From positions 1-64,000 of the forward strand of contig CAKOLN010000004.1 of assembly GCA_934096075.1 (NCBI GenBank): a DNA stretch of 64,000 nt. Direction: 5' to 3'. Source of the DNA: an uncultured Bacilli bacterium (lineage in GTDB: Bacteria; Bacillota_I; Bacilli_A; RF39; UBA660). Below the pieces are notes generated by a model, which ran no database searches, had not been told where the DNA came from, and worked only from the letters and a program-made list of their open reading frames with translations. Each line of letters starts with the position of its first letter. Within the stretch, counting starts at the first letter, position 1. This document shows positions 44,706 to 51,966 of this stretch, in pieces. The position numbers were made by a program, and so were the translations under genes.

Positions 44706-46268
44706 TTATTTTATTACATCTATTATTATATCTTTTTCTTCTTTTTTAATACTTTCTATAGTAAAACATTTTAAAATTTCTTCTTCCATGTTATCAATCT
44801 CTTTATCATAAAATACTTCTAGTAATGGTGTACCTTTAGTAACTTTAGTATAAAGTGTACTTTTTAAAGTTATTCCGACATTTAAGTTAATGCTATCTTC
44901 TTTTTTTACTCTTCCTGCACCAAGAGATTGTACGAATTTAGCTATGCCTATAGGATCTATATTGTTTATATAACCATCTTTGTCAGAATAAATTATTTTA
45001 GTATATTTACTAGATTCCATTTTACCTAGTTTTCCACCTTGGTTTGTTATCCATTCATAGAATTTATCTTTTGCACTTCCATTATTTAGAGTATCTATTA
45101 CTAATGCCTTTGCATCTTCAATTGATATGTCTTTTCCAATTGATACCATTTCACTTGCTAGTGATATTACTAAATCTTCTAATCTTTTTTCTCTTGTACC
45201 TGAGAAGAATTCTTGTGCTTCTTTTACTTCTAGGCTGTTACCTACTGAGAATCCAAGTGGAGTATTCATATCAGTTAATACACATACTACTTTTCTATTA
45301 AAGTATTTACCTATTTCTATCATATATTCAGCAAGTATTTTTGCACTCTCTATATCTTTCATGAAAGCGCCTTTACCAACTTTTAAATCTATAACTATGA
45401 AATGTGCTCCACTGGCAATTTTTTTACTCATTATACTACTAGCAATTAAAGGAATACTTTCTACAGCGCCTATTTGGTCACGAAGAGCATATATCTTTTT
45501 ATCGGCAGGTGCCAGTGAATTTGTTTGACTTATAACACTTACACCTATTTTATTAACATAACTTTCAAATTCTTCATTTGTTAATTTTACTTTATAACCT
45601 GGTATACTCTCTAATTTATCTATTGTACCACCAGTAAATCCTAAACTTCTTCCACTCATTTTAGCAATACTAAGATTTAATGATGCCACGATTGGTGCGA
45701 TTAAGAATGTTACTTTATCTCCTACTCCACCTGTTGAATGTTTGTCTACTACTACTCTTTTAATATTACTTAAATCTAAAATATCTCCAGTATTTATCAT
45801 TGCGTCTGTTAAATAAAATGTTTCTTTATAGTTTAAACCATATTCTTTAATAAGTAAAAGTAATTTACCCATGTCATCATCATTTATTTTATCGTTTGTA
45901 TAATTTTCTACTACATAATTTATTTCATCTTTAGTTAATCTTTTAGTTTTTTCAAACTTACTTATTATATCTTCTATTTTCATACTCTCACCTTTCTTAG
46001 GGGATTTTTGCATTAAATTTAAATCTTCTTCACTCATAAAAGTTAATTTATTATTTTTATCTCTTACCAAAACATCCCGTCCTAGTAAATAATCTATTGA
46101 AACTTCAAAATAATCAGAAAGTTTTATGAGAATTTCTAATGTAGGAGTTCTTGTTCCTCTTTCATAACAACAAATCGTACTCTTAGTAACACCAAGTATG
46201 CTACCAAGGCCTTCTTGTGTGACTCCATTTAGTATTCTTAAATTTTTTAATCTATCACTTCTTAGCAT
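44706..46268 (-). CDS. XRE-HTH fused to pyrimidine-nucleoside phosphorylase
   Basis: A 520-residue frame. Residues 1-65 are an XRE/Cro helix-turn-helix (TQEGLGSILGVTKSTICCYERG); 66-95 are a linker; from Met96 it is a complete pyrimidine-nucleoside/thymidine phosphorylase (DKHSTGGVGDKVTF, KMSGRSLGFTGGTIDKLE, VGKGAFMK). The enzyme splits thymidine or uridine to base and sugar phosphate. ATG 45983 (Met96) has its own strong AAAGGTGAG site, so a standalone enzyme is probably also made. No stop or frameshift separates the parts. Confidence 0.85.
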   Translation of the reverse strand: MLRSDRLKNLRILNGVTQEGLGSILGVTKSTICCYERGTRTPTLEILIKLSDYFEVSIDYLLGRDVLVRDKNNKLTFMSEEDLNLMQKSPKKGESMKIEDIISKFEKTKRLTKDEINYVVENYTNDKINDDDMGKLLLLIKEYGLNYKETFYLTDAMINTGDILDLSNIKRVVVDKHSTGGVGDKVTFLIAPIVASLNLSIAKMSGRSLGFTGGTIDKLESIPGYKVKLTNEEFESYVNKIGVSVISQTNSLAPADKKIYALRDQIGAVESIPLIASSIMSKKIASGAHFIVIDLKVGKGAFMKDIESAKILAEYMIEIGKYFNRKVVCVLTDMNTPLGFSVGNSLEVKEAQEFFSGTREKRLEDLVISLASEMVSIGKDISIEDAKALVIDTLNNGSAKDKFYEWITNQGGKLGKMESSKYTKIIYSDKDGYINNIDPIGIAKFVQSLGAGRVKKEDSINLNVGITLKSTLYTKVTKGTPLLEVFYDKEIDNMEEEILKCFTIESIKKEEKDIIIDVIK

Positions 46269-46423
46269 ATTTCCACCATAATAATTATACTAAATTGATA
46301 ATATTTTTACAAGAATACTTATATGAAAGATAAAATGTATTTTTGAGGTTAAGGGTTGTAATTCATTTGTAAACATTTATATATTAGAACACATTATTTG
46401 TGAATTAAGAAAGGTAAGAGTGT

Positions 46424-46447
46424 GAAAATAGAAGATAATCTATTTTC
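46424..46447 (-). terminator. stem-loop after ssb
   Basis: GAAAATAGA and TCTATTTTC form a perfect 9-bp stem just downstream of the ssb stop. The U-run is weak, so efficiency is uncertain. Confidence 0.5.
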
Positions 46448-46449
46448 AT

Positions 46450-46803
46450 TTAGTTTTCTTCTGTATTTTCTACAGCTTGTATATTTTTATTACTTGATAA
46501 AAATGTTACTTTTTCTGCGACTACTTCTGTAATATATTTTGTTTCTCCATCTTTCTCATAACTACTTGATTGAATTCTTCCTTTTATTCCTATTACATCG
46601 CCTTTTTTACAATATTCACAAGTATGTTCAGCAATCATATTCCAAAGTACTACCCTAATGAAATCTGTATCATACTCTCCATTAGAGTTTTTAAAACTTC
46701 TTGGCACGGCCATTATAACTACTGTTCTTTTATTGTTTTTCTCTGTTAGTATCTCTTCAGGATCTTTTGTAAGTCTTCCAACGAGAACAACGTTATTTAA
46801 CAT
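46450..46803 (-). CDS. ssb: single-stranded DNA-binding protein, short form
   Basis: A 117-residue OB-fold protein: NNVVLVGRLTKDPE, DTDFIRVVLWN and GDVIGIKGRIQ are SSB features. The usual acidic C-terminal tip (DDDIPF) that recruits repair proteins is missing; the protein ends NTEEN. It is probably a secondary SSB, as in bacteria that keep a main SSB elsewhere. GGAGG precedes the ATG. Confidence 0.85.
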   Translation of the reverse strand: MLNNVVLVGRLTKDPEEILTEKNNKRTVVIMAVPRSFKNSNGEYDTDFIRVVLWNMIAEHTCEYCKKGDVIGIKGRIQSSSYEKDGETKYITEVVAEKVTFLSSNKNIQAVENTEEN

Positions 46804-46940
46804 GTTATCCCTCCTTTCATGTACACTTTAACACATTAGAAAACATAATACAAATCGCCATTTTTAAAAATTGAAAGTGTTTTTTATATACAAATTTTAA
46901 ATTTAAAATTAAGTCCTATATAAGGAAAGAAACAAAAATA

Positions 46941-46970
46941 AAAATTGAAGTCATTTTTTGACCTCAATTT
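46941..46970 (-). terminator. terminator of the sufS gene
   Basis: A 12-bp stem with one mismatch (AAATTGAGGTCA / TGACTTCAATTT on the minus strand), followed by TTTATTTTTG. The remaining 46804-46987 gap shows nothing else. Confidence 0.75.
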
Positions 46971-46987
46971 TTAAATTTAGTAAAATT

Positions 46988-48187
46988 TTATAAATTTACA
47001 TATTTTTTTATATTATCAAAATCCTTTAAAGCAAGAATTAATTTATCTATTTCTTCATAGGAGTTGTAAAAATATAAACTAATTCTAACTGTATCTTTGA
47101 ATTCTGCTTCTTCTTCTAGCATTTTTACACAATGTTTACCACTCCTTACACATATATTTTTAGTGTTTAAATAAAGTCCTAAGTCACCTGATTCTATTCC
47201 ATCTATATTAATTAACACTATACTTCCTTCACTATTTTCATTATATATTTTTATATATGGAATTGTTTTTAATTCTTTGATTAAATAATGTTTTAAGTAT
47301 TTTTCTGTTCTTTCTATATTTTCGATACCTATTTTATTTAAATATTTAATACTTTCACTAAAAGCAATTATTGCACTTACATTAGGTGTTCCTGCTTCAA
47401 ATCTATAAGGTATATCATCTAATTCAATAGTATTTTCATTATATATCTCGTTCATTCCACCACCATATTTAAATGGTTTCATGTATTTTAGTAATTCATA
47501 TTTTCCATAAAGTATTCCAAGACCAGTTGGGCCGCACATTTTGTGAGCTGAAAATGCTAGAAAGTCTATGTCTAAATCTTGTACATCAGTTTTTATATGT
47601 GGTACACTTTGAGCACCATCTATAAGTACCAGAATACCTTTTTTATGAGCATATTTTGTAATTGTTTTTATATCTCTAATATCTCCAATAACATTTGTAA
47701 CGTGTGCGATTGAAATTGCCTTAGTATTTCTAGTAATAGTTTTTTTAATACTTTCTAAACTTAGTTTACCTTCTTTATCTAATGGTGCATATTTTATTTT
47801 AAATCCTATTTTTTTACTTAGTACAAGCCATGGTAATATGTTTGATGCATGTTCTGATTTGGTTAATATTACTTCATCATCTTCTCTTAAATATTCTCCA
47901 AAGAACCCATTTATAACAAGATTCATGCTATCAGTTGTATTACTAGTAAATATTATTTCATCTTTACTTTTTGAATTTATATATTTACTAACTAAATATC
48001 TAGACTCATCTATTTCATCATCTACTTTAAAACTAATGTTATAATCTCCACGATGTGAATTAGCTGTATATTTAGTTAAATATTCAATTTCTTTATTTAT
48101 AACACTTATAGGTTTAAATGTTGTTGCTGCATTATCAAAATATATTATATCTTCATTTTTCATAACAAAATCTTTTTCTATATTCAT
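46988..48187 (-). CDS. sufS: cysteine desulfurase (SufS/CsdA type)
   Basis: A 399-residue PLP enzyme. FDNAATTFKP is the N-terminal signature; SAHKMCGPTG carries the PLP lysine; VRSGKHCVK carries the catalytic Cys, in the short SufS-type loop. It takes sulfur from cysteine for Fe-S clusters or thio-modification. No sufBCD or sufU genes are adjacent. GGTGAT lies 3 nt before the ATG. Confidence 0.88.
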   Translation of the reverse strand: MNIEKDFVMKNEDIIYFDNAATTFKPISVINKEIEYLTKYTANSHRGDYNISFKVDDEIDESRYLVSKYINSKSKDEIIFTSNTTDSMNLVINGFFGEYLREDDEVILTKSEHASNILPWLVLSKKIGFKIKYAPLDKEGKLSLESIKKTITRNTKAISIAHVTNVIGDIRDIKTITKYAHKKGILVLIDGAQSVPHIKTDVQDLDIDFLAFSAHKMCGPTGLGILYGKYELLKYMKPFKYGGGMNEIYNENTIELDDIPYRFEAGTPNVSAIIAFSESIKYLNKIGIENIERTEKYLKHYLIKELKTIPYIKIYNENSEGSIVLINIDGIESGDLGLYLNTKNICVRSGKHCVKMLEEEAEFKDTVRISLYFYNSYEEIDKLILALKDFDNIKKYVNL

Positions 48188-48288
48188 ATTATCACCTACA
48201 CTGTAATTTATGAATCAATTTACATTTAGTATATGCTAATGATTGATTTTAGTTTAAAATTTTTTTATAATTTTATTAGGTGATGTTT

Positions 48289-48663
48289 ATGAAAGATTGT
48301 TTATTTTGTGATATTATTAACGGAAGTTTTTCTTCTTATACTTTATATGAAGATGATATGGTAAAAGTTTTTTTAGATGCATATCCAGATAGTCCTGGGC
48401 ATACTTTAATTATTCCTAAGAAGCATTTTACTGAATTAGAAGATATAGAAATTGATTATTTAACTCATATCATGGAAATTGCTAAGAAAGTTAAGAAAGC
48501 AATGATAGAAAATTTAAATCCAGATAGTGTTATATTAATTCAGAATAATGGAGAAGCTCAGTTTGTAAAGCATTATCATTTGCACTTAATTCCTAAATAT
48601 AAGAGAAAAATTGAATTAAGTAAAAAAGAAATATTTGATTTAATGAGAGATAAGATAAAGTAA
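48289..48663 (+). CDS. HIT-family nucleotide hydrolase
   Basis: A 124-residue histidine-triad protein: CLFCDIINGSF, DSPGHTLIIPKKH and the triad HYHLHLIP. It hydrolyses nucleoside phosphoramidates or adenylated intermediates. The N-terminal CxxC may bind zinc. GGTGAT lies 4 nt before ATG 48289. A terminator follows. Confidence 0.9.
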   Translation: MKDCLFCDIINGSFSSYTLYEDDMVKVFLDAYPDSPGHTLIIPKKHFTELEDIEIDYLTHIMEIAKKVKKAMIENLNPDSVILIQNNGEAQFVKHYHLHLIPKYKRKIELSKKEIFDLMRDKIK

Positions 48664-48690
48664 AAAGTAGCTCGATTGAGTTACTTTTTT
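48662..48690 (+). terminator. terminator of the HIT gene
   Basis: AAAAAGTAGCTC, GATT, GAGTTACTTTTTT form a long stem with one G-U pair and T-run. Confidence 0.8.
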
Positions 48691-48715
48691 CACACATTAC
48701 TGTAGTTGTGTCATA

Positions 48716-48841
48716 TTACCAACCTACGAAAGCACCAAATATTATTGCTAGTAATATGAATAGAATTAAGATTACGAAGAAACTATTTCCATAGTTATTA
48801 CCACCGCAACATGGATTAACTTGCTTACAGCAATTGTTCAT
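48716..48841 (-). CDS. YjcZ-type small sporulation protein
   Basis: A 41-residue protein, too small for usual ORF cut-offs. An N-terminal Cys/Gly/Asn segment (MNNCCKQVNPCCGGNN) is followed by one hydrophobic helix (FFVILILFILLAIIFGAFV). This is the YjcZ/YhfZ-like pattern of tiny Bacillota sporulation proteins. AAAGGAGGGG stands before the ATG. It forms a tandem pair with the next small gene. Confidence 0.75.
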   Translation of the reverse strand: MNNCCKQVNPCCGGNNYGNSFFVILILFILLAIIFGAFVGW

Positions 48842-48860
48842 TTAACACCCCTCCTTTAAA

Positions 48861-48956
48861 TTAGATAAATGCACCTAGTATGATTACTAATAATATAAAT
48901 AACACTAAAGCAAATGCCGCTCCTGATAAACCATTATTTCCGCATCCACAATTCAT
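48861..48956 (-). CDS. YjcZ-type small sporulation protein
   Basis: A 31-residue protein: MNCGCGNNGLSG followed by a hydrophobic helix (FALVLFILLVIILGAFI). It resembles YjcZ/SscA-type spore peptides and its neighbour at 48716-48841. AAAGGAGGA lies upstream of the ATG. The two genes are 19 nt apart and probably one transcript. Confidence 0.72.
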   Translation of the reverse strand: MNCGCGNNGLSGAAFALVLFILLVIILGAFI

Positions 48957-49078
48957 AAGACATTCCTCCTTTTTTTATCTTTACACTTTTATTATAAGCA
49001 AATTATAAAAATATGTGAGTGCTTATTATTGTGTTTTCTTTATTTTTTTGTTATTATAATTATTGTGGAGGTAATAGT

Positions 49079-50029
49079 ATGAAAAAATTATTTTTGATAG
49101 TACTTAGTGCTTTTCTTTTAGTAGGTTGTTCTACTTCTCATTTAGAGAATGGAAAAGGAAGCGTTGTAAAATTTGATGAGGGAGGAATAAGTGCTGAAGA
49201 CTTATATAATAAGTTAAAAAGTCAATATGGGGTTAGTACTTTATTAGATTTAATAGATGAAGAATTATTATCTAGAGAGTATAAATCTACTGATGATGAA
49301 AATACTTATGTTAGAAATGTTGTTTCTTCTTATAAAAAACAATGGGAAGATCAATTTTTAACTAATATTCAAAATTATTATGGAGTTAAAGATGAAGATG
49401 CTTTTAAAGATATGTTAAGACTTTCTTATAAGAGAAATGAATGGCTTAAAGATTATGCTAAAGATAGTGTTACTGATAAAGAAATTGAAGAATATTATGA
49501 TTCTGAGGTTGTTGGTGATATGGAACTTAAACATATTTTAATAAAAGTTGATACTTCTAGTACATCTTCTGATAGTGAAAAGACAGAAGCAGAAAAGAAG
49601 GCTTTAGAAACTGCTAAGGAAGTTATTAAGAAGTTAAATGATGGTGAAAGTTTTGATGATTTGGCTAAAGAGTATTCTGATGATTCAGCTAATAAAGATA
49701 ATGGTGGAAGTTTAGGCACAGTTAAGTTTAATGATAATTATGATGCAAGTTTTATGGAAGCAGCTAAAGAATTAAAGACTAATACTTATTCTGATGAACC
49801 AGTTAAGAGTCAATACGGATATCATATTATATTTAAAGTAAGTCAACAAGAAAAGAAAGATTTAGATAGTGTTAAAGATGATATTATTAGTGTTATTAGC
49901 GAAGAAAAAATTAATAATGAAACTAATTTTAGTACAAAAGCATTACTTAATTTAAGAGAAAAATATGGTATTAAGATTACTGATTCAGAATTAAAGGATT
50001 CATATAATGAAAGATTTGGATTAAACTAA
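49079..50029 (+). CDS. prsA: PrsA-type foldase lipoprotein (parvulin)
   Basis: A 316-residue lipoprotein. The lipobox LLVGC sits at the end of the signal peptide. A central parvulin peptidyl-prolyl isomerase domain is marked by LKHILIKVDT, GESFDDLAKEYSDD and NGGSLGTVK, ending QYGYHIIFK. It helps fold exported proteins at the membrane surface. GGAGG precedes ATG 49079; TATAAT is at 49055-49060. Confidence 0.9.
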   Translation: MKKLFLIVLSAFLLVGCSTSHLENGKGSVVKFDEGGISAEDLYNKLKSQYGVSTLLDLIDEELLSREYKSTDDENTYVRNVVSSYKKQWEDQFLTNIQNYYGVKDEDAFKDMLRLSYKRNEWLKDYAKDSVTDKEIEEYYDSEVVGDMELKHILIKVDTSSTSSDSEKTEAEKKALETAKEVIKKLNDGESFDDLAKEYSDDSANKDNGGSLGTVKFNDNYDASFMEAAKELKTNTYSDEPVKSQYGYHIIFKVSQQEKKDLDSVKDDIISVISEEKINNETNFSTKALLNLREKYGIKITDSELKDSYNERFGLN

Positions 50030-50033
50030 AATA

Positions 50034-50065
50034 AAAACTTCGGTTTTACTAAGAACTGAAGTTTT
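50034..50065 (+). terminator. terminator of prsA
   Basis: AAAACTTCGGTT and AACTGAAGTTTT form a 12-bp stem with one G-U pair, then CTTTT. Confidence 0.82.
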
Positions 50066-50068
50066 CTT

Positions 50069-50836
50069 TTATTCTAGATTATCAAGCATGTAATTTATTT
50101 CTTCTATTTTGTATCCTTTTCTATATAGGTAGGATTTAACTTTTTGATATAATTCTTGATCCATATATTTTTTAGAATATTTATTATAAGCTTTTGAATA
50201 TTCTTTTTTTATGTTTTCGTTATTATTTAAGTTTAAATTATTAAGGTTTTCTTCTATCAAATTATTATCATAGCCTAGGTTATATAAATCTATTTTTAGT
50301 TTGTTTTTAATCATATAATTAGATTTATTTTTTAGACTATTTAACTTCTTATTTATTATTTTTTCTATTTTACCATTCCATATATTTTCATTAATTGTAT
50401 TTAATTTATTATTTATTAGTGTTTCATCTAATTCTAAATCTAAAAGACTTTTCTTTATTTTGTATGGTCCCCAGTTAGTTAGATTAACTTTATCATTAAC
50501 AAATGCATCTATATATTTTTCTTCATTTAGGTATCCTTCTTTATTAAGTCTATCTAATACTTCATCTATTAGTTTAGTATTAAAATTCTTTTTATTTAAA
50601 TAGTCTTTTATTTCTTTTGATGTTCTCATTTTAATTTCAATATATGTTAAAGCCATGTTATAGATTTCGTAATATACATTTTCATTCATTACTTTTTCTA
50701 AAAGTTCTAGATTTATATTACTCGTTCTTAAAAGATCATTTTTAAGAATTACATCTTCATAAAGTATAAGTTCTGTATTATCTAAAGTTAACTTATACTT
50801 TCCTTTACTCATTTTTTTATATCTTACTATTTTCAT
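50069..50836 (-). CDS. recX: regulatory protein RecX
   Basis: A 255-residue all-helical RecX: YIEIKMRTSKEIKDYLNKKNF, LNKEGYLNEEKYIDAFVND and GPYKIKKSLLDLEL are the three-helix repeat motifs. RecX binds RecA filaments and modulates recombination. The ATG lies inside the 3' end of the RelB-like gene (20-bp overlap) with GAGGAA as ribosome-binding site, so translation is coupled. Confidence 0.88.
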   Translation of the reverse strand: MKIVRYKKMSKGKYKLTLDNTELILYEDVILKNDLLRTSNINLELLEKVMNENVYYEIYNMALTYIEIKMRTSKEIKDYLNKKNFNTKLIDEVLDRLNKEGYLNEEKYIDAFVNDKVNLTNWGPYKIKKSLLDLELDETLINNKLNTINENIWNGKIEKIINKKLNSLKNKSNYMIKNKLKIDLYNLGYDNNLIEENLNNLNLNNNENIKKEYSKAYNKYSKKYMDQELYQKVKSYLYRKGYKIEEINYMLDNLE

Positions 50837-51110
50837 TGGATTCCTCGATTAATTTATAATAGTTATATAAATCTTCCATAGATGCTTTTATAGTTGGAGT
50901 TTCATCATTTAGTTCTTTTAGTCTTCTTAGGTAATAATCACTTGATTTAGTTTTATTAGAAGGTGTAAAAGGTAGTCCATCTTCTATTATACATTGATTT
51001 AAAAACATATTTATAGCTACACTTGTATTCATTCCCATTTTTTTAAATAATTTGTCTGCTTTTTCTTTGGTTTCTTTATCAACTCTGAAACTCATATTGA
51101 TTGTACTCAT
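50817..51110 (-). CDS. RelB/DinJ-family antitoxin, no partner
   Basis: A 97-residue protein with the ribbon-helix-helix start MSTINMSFRVDKETKEKADKL and INMFLNQCIIEDGLPF, characteristic of RelB/DinJ antitoxins. No RelE/YafQ toxin gene is adjacent; recX follows with a 20-bp overlap. It may be a solitary repressor recruited to control recX. GGAGAGTGAT precedes ATG 51110. Confidence 0.78.
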   Translation of the reverse strand: MSTINMSFRVDKETKEKADKLFKKMGMNTSVAINMFLNQCIIEDGLPFTPSNKTKSSDYYLRRLKELNDETPTIKASMEDLYNYYKLIEESNENSKI

Positions 51111-51192
51111 TGTATCACTCTCCATAAGACAATTATAATACATCGCATATATGTTTTCAATATATTTTATTTATTTGATAAATAAAAAAAGA

Positions 51193-51390
51193 TTATTCTT
51201 TTATTTTGATTAATCCCTTTTCTAATTCTTCCAAACTTCTACCTATTGGTTTCTTTGATACATATTCTTCTTCTTTCATTTGATAATGGTTATTTAATAT
51301 CATTTGTTTACTTCTTTCACTTGCAACATGTACTAATTTATATTTAGAGTCCACTATCATTAAAAGACTATCAATTGATGGATATATCAT
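51193..51390 (-). CDS. rpoZ: RNA polymerase omega subunit
   Basis: A 65-residue protein from ATG 51390. YPSIDSLLMIVDSKYKLVHVASERSK and the ending KKPIGRSLEELEKGLIKIKE match omega, a small assembly subunit of RNA polymerase. An alternative start lies 18 codons upstream, but GAGGAGAGTG is found inside that extension. Usual partner gmk is not adjacent. Confidence 0.8.
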   Translation of the reverse strand: MIYPSIDSLLMIVDSKYKLVHVASERSKQMILNNHYQMKEEEYVSKKPIGRSLEELEKGLIKIKE

Positions 51391-51501
51391 AATATTTTCA
51401 CTCTCCTCTATAATTAATATACTATGTACTTTTTTTCTTATCAAGTTTTTTCATTTTTCTTGACAATACTTTACAATTTTGAATTTAAATCATATGTTAT
51501 T

Positions 51502-51966
51502 CTAATTTTTAGGTGTTATAACGATTTCTCCATCTTGTATTGAATAAATATTATTGTCTACATGACTAACTATTTCATTATTATCATTAATAAATAATTT
51601 AACTCCATTATTTGGATTTAATAATCTAATAATATTACCTTTACTATCTTTATAAAAGTATGATCCTTTTTCATTTTTTCCATAAAACACATCATTTATT
51701 GGTGTTGGAATTAAAAAGTCTCCTGTATTGCTTAAAAGTGGAATTACTTCTCCATCATTTATTAATGTGTATAATAAATCATTATCACTAATTAAGTATT
51801 TAGTATTTCTATATGGTTCAAGTCTTTTGCCATCTATTGGACTTATTAATGGCATCATCTCTCCACTTGATAGTTCTACATAATATAAGTTATTTTCATT
51901 ATTGTGTATTATTCTTATTCCTTCATTATTAAATTTATCTAAATCTACTATTACTTCTCCATTCAT
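51502..51966 (-). CDS. hypothetical beta-repeat protein
   Basis: A 154-residue soluble protein of repeated short strand-turn units (LYYVELSSGEMMPL, LYTLINDGEVIPLL, IYSIQDGEIVI). No family recognised. ATG 51966 overlaps the stop of the DUF2779 gene (ATGA) with GGAGAGAG upstream, so it is co-translated with the nuclease. Confidence 0.5.
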   Translation of the reverse strand: MNGEVIVDLDKFNNEGIRIIHNNENNLYYVELSSGEMMPLISPIDGKRLEPYRNTKYLISDNDLLYTLINDGEVIPLLSNTGDFLIPTPINDVFYGKNEKGSYFYKDSKGNIIRLLNPNNGVKLFINDNNEIVSHVDNNIYSIQDGEIVITPKN

